Part shown: in pieces, positions 1 to 6,378 of the stretch
How positions within the stretch are numbered: the first letter of the stretch is position 1
How the letters are laid out: the number at the start of each line of letters is the position of its first letter
Source: Fidelibacterota bacterium
GTDB taxonomy: Bacteria; Fidelibacterota; UBA2242
Direction of reading: 5' to 3'
Length of the DNA stretch: 6,378 nt
NCBI GenBank assembly: GCA_023133185.1
Contig: JAGLWX010000277.1
Span: 1 to 6,378 of the forward strand
Position numbers and translations under genes: made by a program
Notes under the pieces: model-generated
Told to the model about the DNA's origin: nothing
Seen by the model: only the letters and a program-made list of their open reading frames with translations
Databases searched by the model: none

Positions 1-944
1 TTATTCGCGAGAGGAAGATGGATTCCTCCGCCCAGCGAAAATCTTTCATCCCGGTAATCCATATAAAGAGATTTTACACCAGCTCTTAATACCAATACAT
101 CATTCCAGAAACCCATTTCCACACCCATATTCAGATATTCCGAATTGTCATTGGGATGAACCGCATCAATTGCCCAGGTTGTACGAATATATTTTGGGTC
201 ACCCAGATCACCCGATAAACCGACCCGCAGTAAAAGTGGCAGATCAAACTCATCTGTTGCCAGATAAGCATTTACACTTTCATTGTTACCATGAATAGTC
301 TCATCGATATCTTTGGTGACCAGAAGATCAGAACCGGTCATCTGCATCTTTCCGCCAAAATTAGAAATACTGGCGCCAAATCGAATTCCCTTGAAAGGCG
401 AAATGAAAAGCGTACCGATATCCACTGCAAAAGCTCCTGCCCCGCAATTCATAATATATTCATTGATATATTTTATATTGCCTCCGAGGAAAAATCTGTC
501 GGTAAGAACTTTTGAGTAGGTAAAACCAATTGCATAACTGCCCGATTTAAACATCTCTCCGGTACCTTCGGGATTAGCTTCCGTTGTAACTTCCATCTCA
601 CCAATCCCCATATGAGTAGCACTAAGTCCGATTGTACCGTATTGCTGTAAAGGAATAACTAATCCCATATAAGTCAGATTGATGTCAGCGATCCACTGAC
701 TATAGTTTGTGACGAATTCCATTTGCTCCAATTGAGCAATACCGGCAGGATTCCAATACATTGCCGTTGCATCATTAGCAATGCCGACAAAAGCATCTCC
801 AATTCCGTTCGCTCGTGAGCCGATGCCAATCGTTAAAAATTTAGCAGCTGTTGTTCCTGTTTTTGTTACGACATCTCCCCCGAATAAATGAGAAAGAAGA
901 GCTAAAATCAAAATTAATGTCAGGCATATCTTTTTAATAATCAT
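1..944 (-). CDS. PorV/PorQ (UPF0164)-family outer-membrane protein, C-terminus cut by window edge
   Basis: The frame is open from an ATG at 944 to the left edge, giving 314 complete codons with no stop. Residues 1-22 (MIIKKICLTLILILALLSHL...) form a signal peptide: a short Lys-containing start, then a Leu/Ile-rich core. The mature start carries the hallmark of the family: KTGTTAAKFLTIGIGSRANG (about 28-47), then GDAFVGIANDATAMYWNPAG (49-68). The NPAG motif follows an Asp/Ala-rich helix as in PorV, PorQ and FadL-like barrels. The rest alternates polar and hydrophobic residues with Gly and aromatics, as expected of a beta-barrel. Relatives are usually somewhat over 330 residues, so probably only the last few strands are missing. 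PorV itself is the T9SS outer-membrane shuttle that binds cargo C-terminal domains. Here the gene begins 9 bases after a cargo-like gene, which supports a related role. It may be a paralogue rather than true PorV, so no symbol is given. Family call is strong; exact function is inferred. Confidence 0.9.
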   Translation of the reverse strand, partial: MIIKKICLTLILILALLSHLFGGDVVTKTGTTAAKFLTIGIGSRANGIGDAFVGIANDATAMYWNPAGIAQLEQMEFVTNYSQWIADINLTYMGLVIPLQQYGTIGLSATHMGIGEMEVTTEANPEGTGEMFKSGSYAIGFTYSKVLTDRFFLGGNIKYINEYIMNCGAGAFAVDIGTLFISPFKGIRFGASISNFGGKMQMTGSDLLVTKDIDETIHGNNESVNAYLATDEFDLPLLLRVGLSGDLGDPKYIRTTWAIDAVHPNDNSEYLNMGVEMGFWNDVLVLRAGVKSLYMDYRDERFSLGGGIHLPLAN

Positions 945-956
945 AATTCACACCTA
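945..956 (-). promoter_or_regulatory. Ribosome binding site of the PorV-like gene, overlapping the upstream stop codon
   Basis: Read on the minus strand the junction is TAGGTGTGAATT followed by ATG. AGGTG (955-951) is a reasonable Shine-Dalgarno sequence six bases before the ATG at 944, and its AG is part of the TAG stop (956-954) of the preceding gene. This supports both the chosen start and translational coupling between the two genes. Confidence 0.6.
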
Positions 957-3900
957 TTTAATTATGGCAAATTTCCCAACATGCTCACCTATTCCCGGAG
1001 CATCAACATGATAAATATATACACCGTAGGATGCTGATAAATTGTCCCTGGTCAGCAAATCCCATACTTCAGAACCATCATTATAAGTCGTTTTGTGTTC
1101 TATTTTCTTCACCATTTCCCCGGAAACCGTATAAATCCTGATTGTGCATTCAGCCGGTAGATGGTTAAAATGGATCGCCCGTGGTCCCCGTCCACTCACA
1201 AAAGGATTTTTCGCTTCCCATCCCGCAGCGGCAAAGTAGGGATTCGGCACGACTTTAATCTTTTTCAAACTCTTTTTTGCAAGTGCCATATCAATATGTG
1301 AGGCATAAGTGGTAAATTCAAAAACATCAGTTGACATAAAGGGCTTATTGATTACAATAAAGGCTGTATCTCCAGCCTGAGGTGGGTAAATATGATATTC
1401 TTCAAAAGGTCGCGGTGCATCAAGTGAGAAACGCCATGTTCCGATAAGGTTACCATTTTCAGTCGTATCATCAAGAAAGATCACCCAGTCACTTTCTACT
1501 GAATCAGCGTTTAGAATACCATCGGGATTCCCGCGGGGAGAGTAGTCTCCAAAAGCAAAAGGTATCTTTATCCAATCAAGCTCATCTACTCCGGTGACGT
1601 CAACTTTTTTCTTTACTGTAAAGTCAACCGGTACAGGTGGAAAATTATAACCCAAAGGAAATGGTAATCCTATTAATCCACACCAATAATCAGTAGATAT
1701 ATCCATGCCAGGCTGACCAAATTCAATCCTGTAATCCGCCGGGTACGGTCTGCCGATAGTCGGTGGGCTGGCATACCGAAAAACTTCAGTGACGAAGCGC
1801 CATAAGCTATCACTGCTCCAATGCGATTCGGCATAGTTAACATCAATAAGATCTTTATTCGTAAATATAAGTTGAAATCCGTCAATTAATGGTTGCTCAT
1901 CATCGGTTTGTAATTGCCGGCATTTATCTATTAAAGTCTCAGGTTCTGCAGAATAAGTAATATCCTCGAGAGTATAAGATTTGGTTTTCAGGGTATCATA
2001 ACCCAAACCGGTACTTTGATTTAAACATAAAGTATCTTCAAAAGTAATTCGATAGGTACGGTTATCCAATACTTCGGAAGGATCAACAATTTGATAACCT
2101 ACCTCAGAAGTTGTCATTCCTTGAGCCAGTCGGATGTCAACTATATTCGCTTCTATATAGCCGGCTGCGGGCGCTTCCGGTATTACAACCACCACATTTG
2201 AACCTTTCTTTTCAATGTCGCCCGTAGCTGAGTTGATTGTCAACATTATATTACACTCAGTCGGAGGGATATTATTTGATATATCACCCCCAAAATCATA
2301 TGAAATTACCGCATAATAATAGGTCTGCCCGTTCTGAACATCGGTATCCACAAAACTATGCTTAATTCCAGTATCATCTCCCAGATGATACTTTACTCCG
2401 TTAATATCAACCGGATGATAACCTTTAATTCCATCAGCTAAATCACACTGGAAAATAGGTTTATGGAATGTCAACGTCCCAACTGCATCAGTGATTAAGT
2501 AAGCATCTTTAAATCCGGTATCTGTGGCTTTAAATATCTTATAACCTTCAAAATCGTATCCCGGAGAACCAATGCCAAACATATATGAATCGAAGGTTCT
2601 TTCAGAAACATCATCCCAATAGAGAGTGACTTTACCATCGCGGGCAACTGCTGTAACCTTCGGCGGAATCGGTTGTTTGGCAAACTGATAATCTTCATCA
2701 TAGGTTCTTTGGGCAATCAGTTTATTACGGATTGCATCGTCTTCATCAGCGCCCAGACAAACAGCCATGGAAATCCGCTCGGTTTGCCCGGATTTCAAAG
2801 GAAAATATCCGGAAGTGACAAAAAGATCATAATCTCCCGAAAGTCCTCCCGGCGGCGGTTGCCAGAACTTTCCGGGTGTTAAATATTTTCGCCAGAGCGT
2901 ATTATCGGAACTGAGGTTAATCGCACCTGCGCGATCATACGCAACTGCCGTCAGACCAATCTGATCGGATTCAGAGACGTCAGTCTTATCTATATTAGGC
3001 TCGCCGGGAAAATTTGTCCCTGCTCCTGAAGTCGGTCTGCCATCTCCCTCACCTGGATCACCGGTCAATTCAGCACCATCCAGTCCAACATCATCATAAA
3101 AGGGATTCCAGTCGTCATCATTATCAATATAATCCTCTCGCGATTCATCGATCATCTCATCGATGCCTTCATCGATGCCTTCGTCAATAGCGCCATTCCC
3201 GTTATTATCAATTCCATCGGCATATTTAAGCCCCAGATCTTCGGCTTTCACATCGTATAAGACAATTTCAGTGCCGGGTACTTTGTAGCGGTAATATGGC
3301 GTATCCAATGCCGCGGTTTCGATCATCGCCTGTGTAATAACCGGACTATCGTCTTCACCATCGTCGTTGTTATCGATAAAATCGGCGAACTTACAACCAA
3401 TATCTTCCGAACCGACATCAATCAAGTGGATCACTTCGGGTGTTAACGTGTCACTTTCAGGATATGGCGGCCAACGTTTCCATTTATCAGCCTGTACATC
3501 CGTAATCATTTCCTGAGTTATTTCAGGGCTTTCCAATTCGCCGTTACCATCATTGTCGATATGGTCGGCAAATCCGAATCCTTCGGAAAAAGTTCCAAAA
3601 GCGATGTGGGTGCTATCTTCATCAATAATCCCGTTATCATTATCATCGATTCCATTAAATGGAATTTCATCTTTAAGCATTTCAGCGGTTATTTTCGGAT
3701 TATTATTTTCGCCATCGCCGTCATTGTCAATACGGTCTTTCGAATTGCCGGGCGTCTCAAGGTAAGCAATTGCAGCAACCCCGACCGGATCTGAACCAAA
3801 GGCTTCAATATTCCCAATCCCATCACTGTCTTTGCACCAGGCAATATTATACTGAAGATCGAAATCCGGTGAGTCATCGCCCGAATCGCCGTCGCCTCCT

Positions 3901-4637
3901 ACAAGATCAGCCAACCAGATACAAAATGCAACCTTTCCCAAGTCTTCTGTTCCATCGTTTTGAATCTCATAAAGAATAAAAACAACATCCTCAACCAGAA
4001 CCTGAGACCATTCCATCACCCTGACGCCGACAAGGATTCCAAGCCCGCCGCGGGTTAAATCTGTCGAATCAGGATAATAGTTAAAGTCCGGTTTTTTATA
4101 ATAGTCATCCGAAATTTTAAAGTAGATTTCCTGGTCGGCATTGAATTTATTTTTCCCAAAATAACCATTCCAGGAACCCTGCCAACCCGGATCAACCTCA
4201 TCGTCCGATTTATCCGGCCAATAACCCGGCCATGTCTCGAGTTCGTCGCTTTTGGCTATCTGGTCTGATTCCGGATTCAGATAGCCCGGAACCGGCTCAA
4301 AATTCCAACTTTCTCCGGCTGGACTGGTGCGACCATTAGCAATATTTACAATCTTCTTGATTTCGCCGTTTACATCAGTTACTTCGCCGCCAACCCAAAT
4401 CTGGGTCATGGCAATATAGTGCTGCCGTGTATTTTTCGGCCATTCATAGGGAACATATTGAGCTCCAGCCGATGGTCTTCCGGTTACGCCATAATTAAAA
4501 ATCGATGTGCGCACCTTATTACCATCAATATTTGTTTGTCTCCGGTAATTGGCATCGCCACGCTCATTACTCGGAATATGTTGTGCAAATAGAATTGACG
4601 CAATTAAAATAGGTAAAACCAATCTGTTAAACTTCAT
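954..4637 (-). CDS. Large secreted acidic repeat protein with FN3-like domain and T9SS-type C-terminal domain
   Basis: This is a complete 1227-residue ORF. The start at 4637 is supported by a signal peptide (about residues 1-19, MKFNRLVLPILIASILFAQ) and GAGGT eight bases upstream. Visible layout: an N-terminal region (20-300) rich in Trp, Tyr and Asp, with an acidic patch at 246-260; an Asp/Asn-rich repeat array (301-521) with six loops of the IDNDGDG type; a linker with GEPNIDKTDVSESDQIGL (545-562); a segment with SGQTERISMAVCLGAD (616-631); an FN3-like domain (about 656-782; VTLYWD, DFEGYKIFKATD, QTYYYAVISYD); a beta-rich region of unknown fold (about 810-1110); and a C-terminal domain (about 1125-1227; VVPNPY, CTIRIYTVSGEMVKKI, GVYIYHVDA, final GKFAIIK). 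No protease, glycosidase or other catalytic motif was seen, so a structural, adhesive or binding role on the surface is likelier than an enzyme. The overall layout resembles large FN3-containing hypothetical proteins of uncultured FCB lineages. The barrel gene lies 16 bases upstream and the PorV-like gene 9 bases downstream. Function is unknown. Confidence 0.93.
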   Translation of the reverse strand: MKFNRLVLPILIASILFAQHIPSNERGDANYRRQTNIDGNKVRTSIFNYGVTGRPSAGAQYVPYEWPKNTRQHYIAMTQIWVGGEVTDVNGEIKKIVNIANGRTSPAGESWNFEPVPGYLNPESDQIAKSDELETWPGYWPDKSDDEVDPGWQGSWNGYFGKNKFNADQEIYFKISDDYYKKPDFNYYPDSTDLTRGGLGILVGVRVMEWSQVLVEDVVFILYEIQNDGTEDLGKVAFCIWLADLVGGDGDSGDDSPDFDLQYNIAWCKDSDGIGNIEAFGSDPVGVAAIAYLETPGNSKDRIDNDGDGENNNPKITAEMLKDEIPFNGIDDNDNGIIDEDSTHIAFGTFSEGFGFADHIDNDGNGELESPEITQEMITDVQADKWKRWPPYPESDTLTPEVIHLIDVGSEDIGCKFADFIDNNDDGEDDSPVITQAMIETAALDTPYYRYKVPGTEIVLYDVKAEDLGLKYADGIDNNGNGAIDEGIDEGIDEMIDESREDYIDNDDDWNPFYDDVGLDGAELTGDPGEGDGRPTSGAGTNFPGEPNIDKTDVSESDQIGLTAVAYDRAGAINLSSDNTLWRKYLTPGKFWQPPPGGLSGDYDLFVTSGYFPLKSGQTERISMAVCLGADEDDAIRNKLIAQRTYDEDYQFAKQPIPPKVTAVARDGKVTLYWDDVSERTFDSYMFGIGSPGYDFEGYKIFKATDTGFKDAYLITDAVGTLTFHKPIFQCDLADGIKGYHPVDINGVKYHLGDDTGIKHSFVDTDVQNGQTYYYAVISYDFGGDISNNIPPTECNIMLTINSATGDIEKKGSNVVVVIPEAPAAGYIEANIVDIRLAQGMTTSEVGYQIVDPSEVLDNRTYRITFEDTLCLNQSTGLGYDTLKTKSYTLEDITYSAEPETLIDKCRQLQTDDEQPLIDGFQLIFTNKDLIDVNYAESHWSSDSLWRFVTEVFRYASPPTIGRPYPADYRIEFGQPGMDISTDYWCGLIGLPFPLGYNFPPVPVDFTVKKKVDVTGVDELDWIKIPFAFGDYSPRGNPDGILNADSVESDWVIFLDDTTENGNLIGTWRFSLDAPRPFEEYHIYPPQAGDTAFIVINKPFMSTDVFEFTTYASHIDMALAKKSLKKIKVVPNPYFAAAGWEAKNPFVSGRGPRAIHFNHLPAECTIRIYTVSGEMVKKIEHKTTYNDGSEVWDLLTRDNLSASYGVYIYHVDAPGIGEHVGKFAIIK
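957..1265 (-). other. C-terminal sorting-type domain (T9SS type A / FlgD-Ig-like)
   Basis: Residues about 1125-1227 of the large protein. The order of elements is KKIKVVPNPY (1125-1134), an insertion ending in FNHLPAECTIRIYTVSGEMV, a Trp-Asp segment (VWDLLTRDNLSA), GVYIYHVDA and the terminal GKFAIIK. T9SS type A domains share PNP, then an I.I.d..G..v strand pair, then L..G.Y.., then a basic, hydrophobic last strand ending in Lys. All of these can be matched here. The same fold outline occurs in FlgD-type Ig domains found at the C-terminus of secreted proteins in FCB and related phyla, so the two labels cannot be separated by eye. The adjacent PorV-like gene favours the sorting role. Confidence 0.7.
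2292..2672 (-). other. Fibronectin type III-like domain
   Basis: Residues about 656-782 of the large protein. PIPPKVTAVARDGKVTLYWD is a typical FN3 A-B strand start (Pro-rich entry, then a V.L.W core). It is followed by DFEGYKIFKATDTGF, matching the central YKI-type strand, and by SFVDTDVQNGQTYYYAVISYD, matching the final G.TYYY.V strand pair. An insertion (about 720-755) makes it longer than the usual ~90 residues. FN3 domains in secreted bacterial proteins usually act as spacers or binding modules. Confidence 0.75.
3075..3737 (-). repeat. Protein-level array of Asp/Asn-rich metal-loop-like repeats
   Basis: Residues 301-521 of the large protein hold six loops: DRIDNDGDGENN (301), NGIDDNDNGIIDED (328), DHIDNDGNGELES (358), DFIDNNDDGEDDS (419), DGIDNNGNGAIDEG (474) and DYIDNDDDW (502). 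Three begin with a shared lead-in (GFGFAD, GCKFAD, GLKYAD), and the three at 301, 358 and 419 are followed by a P.IT..M helix-like tail (PKITAEM, PEITQEM, PVITQAM). Main units start at 301, 358, 419 and 474, a spacing of 57, 61 and 55 residues. The loops resemble thrombospondin type 3, EF-hand-like and MopE-type putative metal-binding motifs, where Asp/Asn side chains coordinate Ca2+. Metal binding is inferred; the repetition is seen directly. Confidence 0.85.
3145..3192 (-). repeat. 12-base in-frame tandem repeat encoding GIDE units
   Basis: On the plus strand, tcatcgatgcct occurs twice in perfect tandem (3157-3168 and 3169-3180). It is flanked by degenerate copies, tcatcgatcatc (3145-3156) and tcgtcaatagcg (3181-3192). 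In the protein this reads as successive IDEG, IDEG, IDEM, IDES units around residues 482-499. Because the period is four codons, gain or loss of copies keeps the frame. Confidence 0.85.
4581..4637 (-). other. Signal peptide of the large secreted protein
   Basis: Residues 1-19 show Lys3 and Arg5 followed by an uninterrupted hydrophobic stretch (LVLPILIASILFA) and then polar sequence (QHIPSNERGD). There is no lipobox Cys, so a Sec-type signal peptidase I signal is the best reading. The cleavage point is uncertain, near FAQ. Confidence 0.8.
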
Positions 4638-4653
4638 ACCCCGTTACCTCAAA
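4638..4653 (-). promoter_or_regulatory. Short intergenic spacer with ribosome binding site of the large gene
   Basis: The minus-strand spacer holds GAGGT (4650-4646), eight bases before the ATG at 4637. The receptor-like gene ends with TAA at 4656-4654, only 16 bases from that ATG. The spacing leaves no room for a promoter or terminator of normal size, so the two genes are very likely co-transcribed. Confidence 0.6.
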
Positions 4654-6378
4654 TTAAAAGGAAAAATTTACGCCTATAATAACTCTTCTGGGAGCCGAAT
4701 ACCATTCCTGATGAGTAAAGTATTCAGATACCGTATTAATTCTGTTTTCTTGCAAGTAGTTTCTGCTGCTTTCGTCTGCCTTGAGTTCTTCTAATCCACT
4801 ATCAGCTTTTCCGGTAGTGCCCCAAACATTTATCGCATTTTGTGTATCTAACAGATTATAAATATCTACATAAACAGATATTTCAGAATTAAATACTTTC
4901 AGTTTTCTATTCAGCTTCAGATCAAATTCACATGTTGTTAGTTTTCGTCTGCTGTTTTCTTCAGGTTGAATTGATGCGCTTGCTCCCTGTCTGGTGGCTG
5001 TTAAAATCGATGGTGTATATGGATAACCGGAGCCATAACGACCAATTAAAGTCGCCCCATATTTTGCAGTGCCGTAATAGATTGACCCATTGAGAGTTTG
5101 CCGCTGATCCCATTCTAAAGGAATGATATACCTCCGCGGTTCCCGGTTCGCCTGCATCGCCCCGAACGCATCTCCGGGATTGGAGTTCGAGCCTTCCGCA
5201 ACTTGATAAGTATATGACAGATTAAACCAATAATTATTTTGATATTTCTTTTCCAATGAAAGGATCACTCCTCGGACATTGGAATAGTCTTTATTCTCGA
5301 AAATAACATATTCCGTACCGCCTCCGATATCAATCGGAACACCAGTGGAAACCCAATCTCTTACATCACGGTAAAATCCTGTTAAATCAACTGTCAGTTT
5401 TGATATTATTTCCTGTTGCATTCCGAGCTCATACATAACTGTCTTTTGTGGTTTCATATCAGGATTTCCACCGATGCCAAATCTTCCGCTTGTCTCAGGT
5501 ATCTTATATCCCGGATAAGTATACAATAATTCAAAATTAGGAATTTGGAAGAAGTGACCGAAAGAAAAATGCAACACGCCTTTATCGGTTAGAGGATAGG
5601 CAACACCAAACCTCGGGCTGATTTGCGTCTTGATACTTGTTTTTTTCCACCAGAACTCCTCGCGTTCACTAAGTGAAAGCGAATCAAGCACCGGATTACG
5701 TGGATTATCAATATACGGCTCTTTTGGATCTGCCGGAATTAAAACATTTGCATCAAAATAATCCCACCGTAATCCTATATTAATAATAACACTCTGAAAT
5801 TCCAGCTTGTCCTGAAAATAAGCGGAAAATTCCTTCGGTTTGTGTAAATAGTAATCCCGTCCAAATGCACCGAATTTCTTATCTTCAACATCTTTTTGGG
5901 GAATAAAGGGAGTAAATACTGAATCGCTAACATAAGGATCGTCAAAAATCGAATATCCATCCAACTCTAACCGATGAAATTTGGCTTCGCCGCCAATTTT
6001 TATCAGATGCAATTCCGTAACTTGGGAAGTTAAGTCAAATTTGGCAACTCGTGTGTCCGTCTGTCTATAAAAACGGCTTGTATTAATCGAATGATCTGTA
6101 AACCAATAGTAAGGATTGTCTCTCTCAATGTGTTCCCAATAATGGGTATCAATATATCGCGGGTCATCCTCGTCATCAAATAATTTATGCGAATACCGTT
6201 TGAGATACTTAGTAAAACTGAGCTCGTAAAAAGTCTTACTTGATAAAGAATGGGTCAGCTTCAAACTTAGATTTCGTCCTATATTGTGTCTTTCGATATT
6301 TGCATCAGGCACATATTGCAAACCATGATTAAAATCTTCGTATATCTCATCGCTTGTCATATAAGCCAAACCAATTTT
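4654..6378 (-). CDS. TonB-dependent receptor-type outer-membrane protein, C-terminal barrel part (5' end outside window)
   Basis: The frame is open to the right edge and leaves 574 residues ending at TAA (4656-4654). No real start is visible: a TTG at 6369 and an ATG at 6360 lie inside the barrel and lack upstream signals. Counting from the first visible codon at 6378, barrel signatures are KEFSAYFQDKLEF (about 182-194) followed by INIGLRWDYFD, SPRFGVAYPLTDKGVLHFSF (about 254-273), GNPDMKPQKTVMYELGMQQ (about 304-322), a VDLTGFYRDVRDWV strand pair, RQTLNGSIYYG, YVDIYNLLDTQNA (about 503-515), and the terminal APRRVIIGVNFSF ending in Phe, the usual outer-membrane insertion signal. NP.lkPe.t..yElG and N.fD.qN are typical of TonB-dependent receptors. 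The family normally has 700-1100 residues with an N-terminal plug (often after a carboxypeptidase-regulatory-like domain), so plug and TonB box should lie beyond the window. The substrate cannot be assigned. Confidence 0.9.
   Translation of the reverse strand, partial: KIGLAYMTSDEIYEDFNHGLQYVPDANIERHNIGRNLSLKLTHSLSSKTFYELSFTKYLKRYSHKLFDDEDDPRYIDTHYWEHIERDNPYYWFTDHSINTSRFYRQTDTRVAKFDLTSQVTELHLIKIGGEAKFHRLELDGYSIFDDPYVSDSVFTPFIPQKDVEDKKFGAFGRDYYLHKPKEFSAYFQDKLEFQSVIINIGLRWDYFDANVLIPADPKEPYIDNPRNPVLDSLSLSEREEFWWKKTSIKTQISPRFGVAYPLTDKGVLHFSFGHFFQIPNFELLYTYPGYKIPETSGRFGIGGNPDMKPQKTVMYELGMQQEIISKLTVDLTGFYRDVRDWVSTGVPIDIGGGTEYVIFENKDYSNVRGVILSLEKKYQNNYWFNLSYTYQVAEGSNSNPGDAFGAMQANREPRRYIIPLEWDQRQTLNGSIYYGTAKYGATLIGRYGSGYPYTPSILTATRQGASASIQPEENSRRKLTTCEFDLKLNRKLKVFNSEISVYVDIYNLLDTQNAINVWGTTGKADSGLEELKADESSRNYLQENRINTVSEYFTHQEWYSAPRRVIIGVNFSF

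Noticed and set aside
291..519. Two short overlapping plus-strand ORFs opposite the PorV-like gene
   Set aside because: They lie antisense to a well-supported coding frame, have no family resemblance and no convincing ribosome binding site; they are shadows of the minus-strand gene.
945..953. Terminator or promoter between the large gene and the PorV-like gene
   Set aside because: Only nine bases lie between stop and start; they hold the ribosome binding site and no hairpin.
3145..3192. Tandem repeat as a CRISPR or regulatory iteron
   Set aside because: There are no spacers, the period is 12 bases and in frame, and the repeat lies inside a clear coding sequence and is explained by GIDE units.
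3075..3737. Dockerin domain in the large protein
   Set aside because: The loops contain DNDG-type sequence, but they lack the paired 12-residue loop plus F-helix pattern with conserved Lys/Arg and Ser/Thr, and the ~57-residue spacing does not fit a dockerin duplicate.
2673..3979. Several short ORFs on both strands within the large gene
   Set aside because: All are in other frames of the 1227-residue gene; the low-complexity Asp/Asn codons of the repeat array keep other frames open by chance.
6358..6369. TTG at 6369 or ATG at 6360 as the start of the receptor gene
   Set aside because: The frame stays open to the window edge, no signal peptide or plug follows, and the sequence after it is already barrel-like, so the true start lies outside the window.

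Overview
The window is a compact run of three genes, all on the minus strand, with no intergenic space beyond 16 and 9 bases. In transcription order (right to left) they are: the C-terminal part of a TonB-dependent-receptor-type outer-membrane beta-barrel (open at the right edge, stop at 4654); a complete 1227-residue secreted, acidic, multidomain protein (4637 to 954); and a PorV/PorQ (UPF0164)-type outer-membrane protein (start 944, running off the left edge near its C-terminus). No RNA gene, mobile element, CRISPR array, promoter or terminator was found. The whole window looks like the inside of one transcription unit that continues past both edges.

Organism: the sequence is moderately AT-rich (roughly 42% GC by eye) and uses standard stop codons. 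A TonB-type receptor, a large secreted protein with a C-terminal sorting-type domain and a PorV-like protein together point to the Fibrobacteres-Chlorobi-Bacteroidetes (FCB) superphylum. Within it, the less-studied lineages (Marinimicrobia, KSB1, Ignavibacteria/Calditrichaeota, Cloacimonadota and similar) seem more likely than classical Bacteroidetes. This is inferred from family recognition, not from a marker gene.

How the parts may work together: the 1227-residue protein has a signal peptide, a ~220-residue array of Asp/Asn-rich, calcium-loop-like repeats, a fibronectin-III-like domain, a beta-rich region without a recognised fold, and a C-terminal domain ending in GKFAIIK that resembles a type IX secretion system (T9SS) type A sorting domain. 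In known T9SS organisms, PorV is the outer-membrane partner that receives cargo carrying such a domain. A PorV relative translated directly after a cargo-like protein suggests a dedicated cargo/shuttle pair. The upstream barrel could be a surface partner or a nutrient receptor; its substrate cannot be read from the sequence. The most interesting points are the cassette itself and the ~57-residue repeat module with six metal-loop-like motifs.
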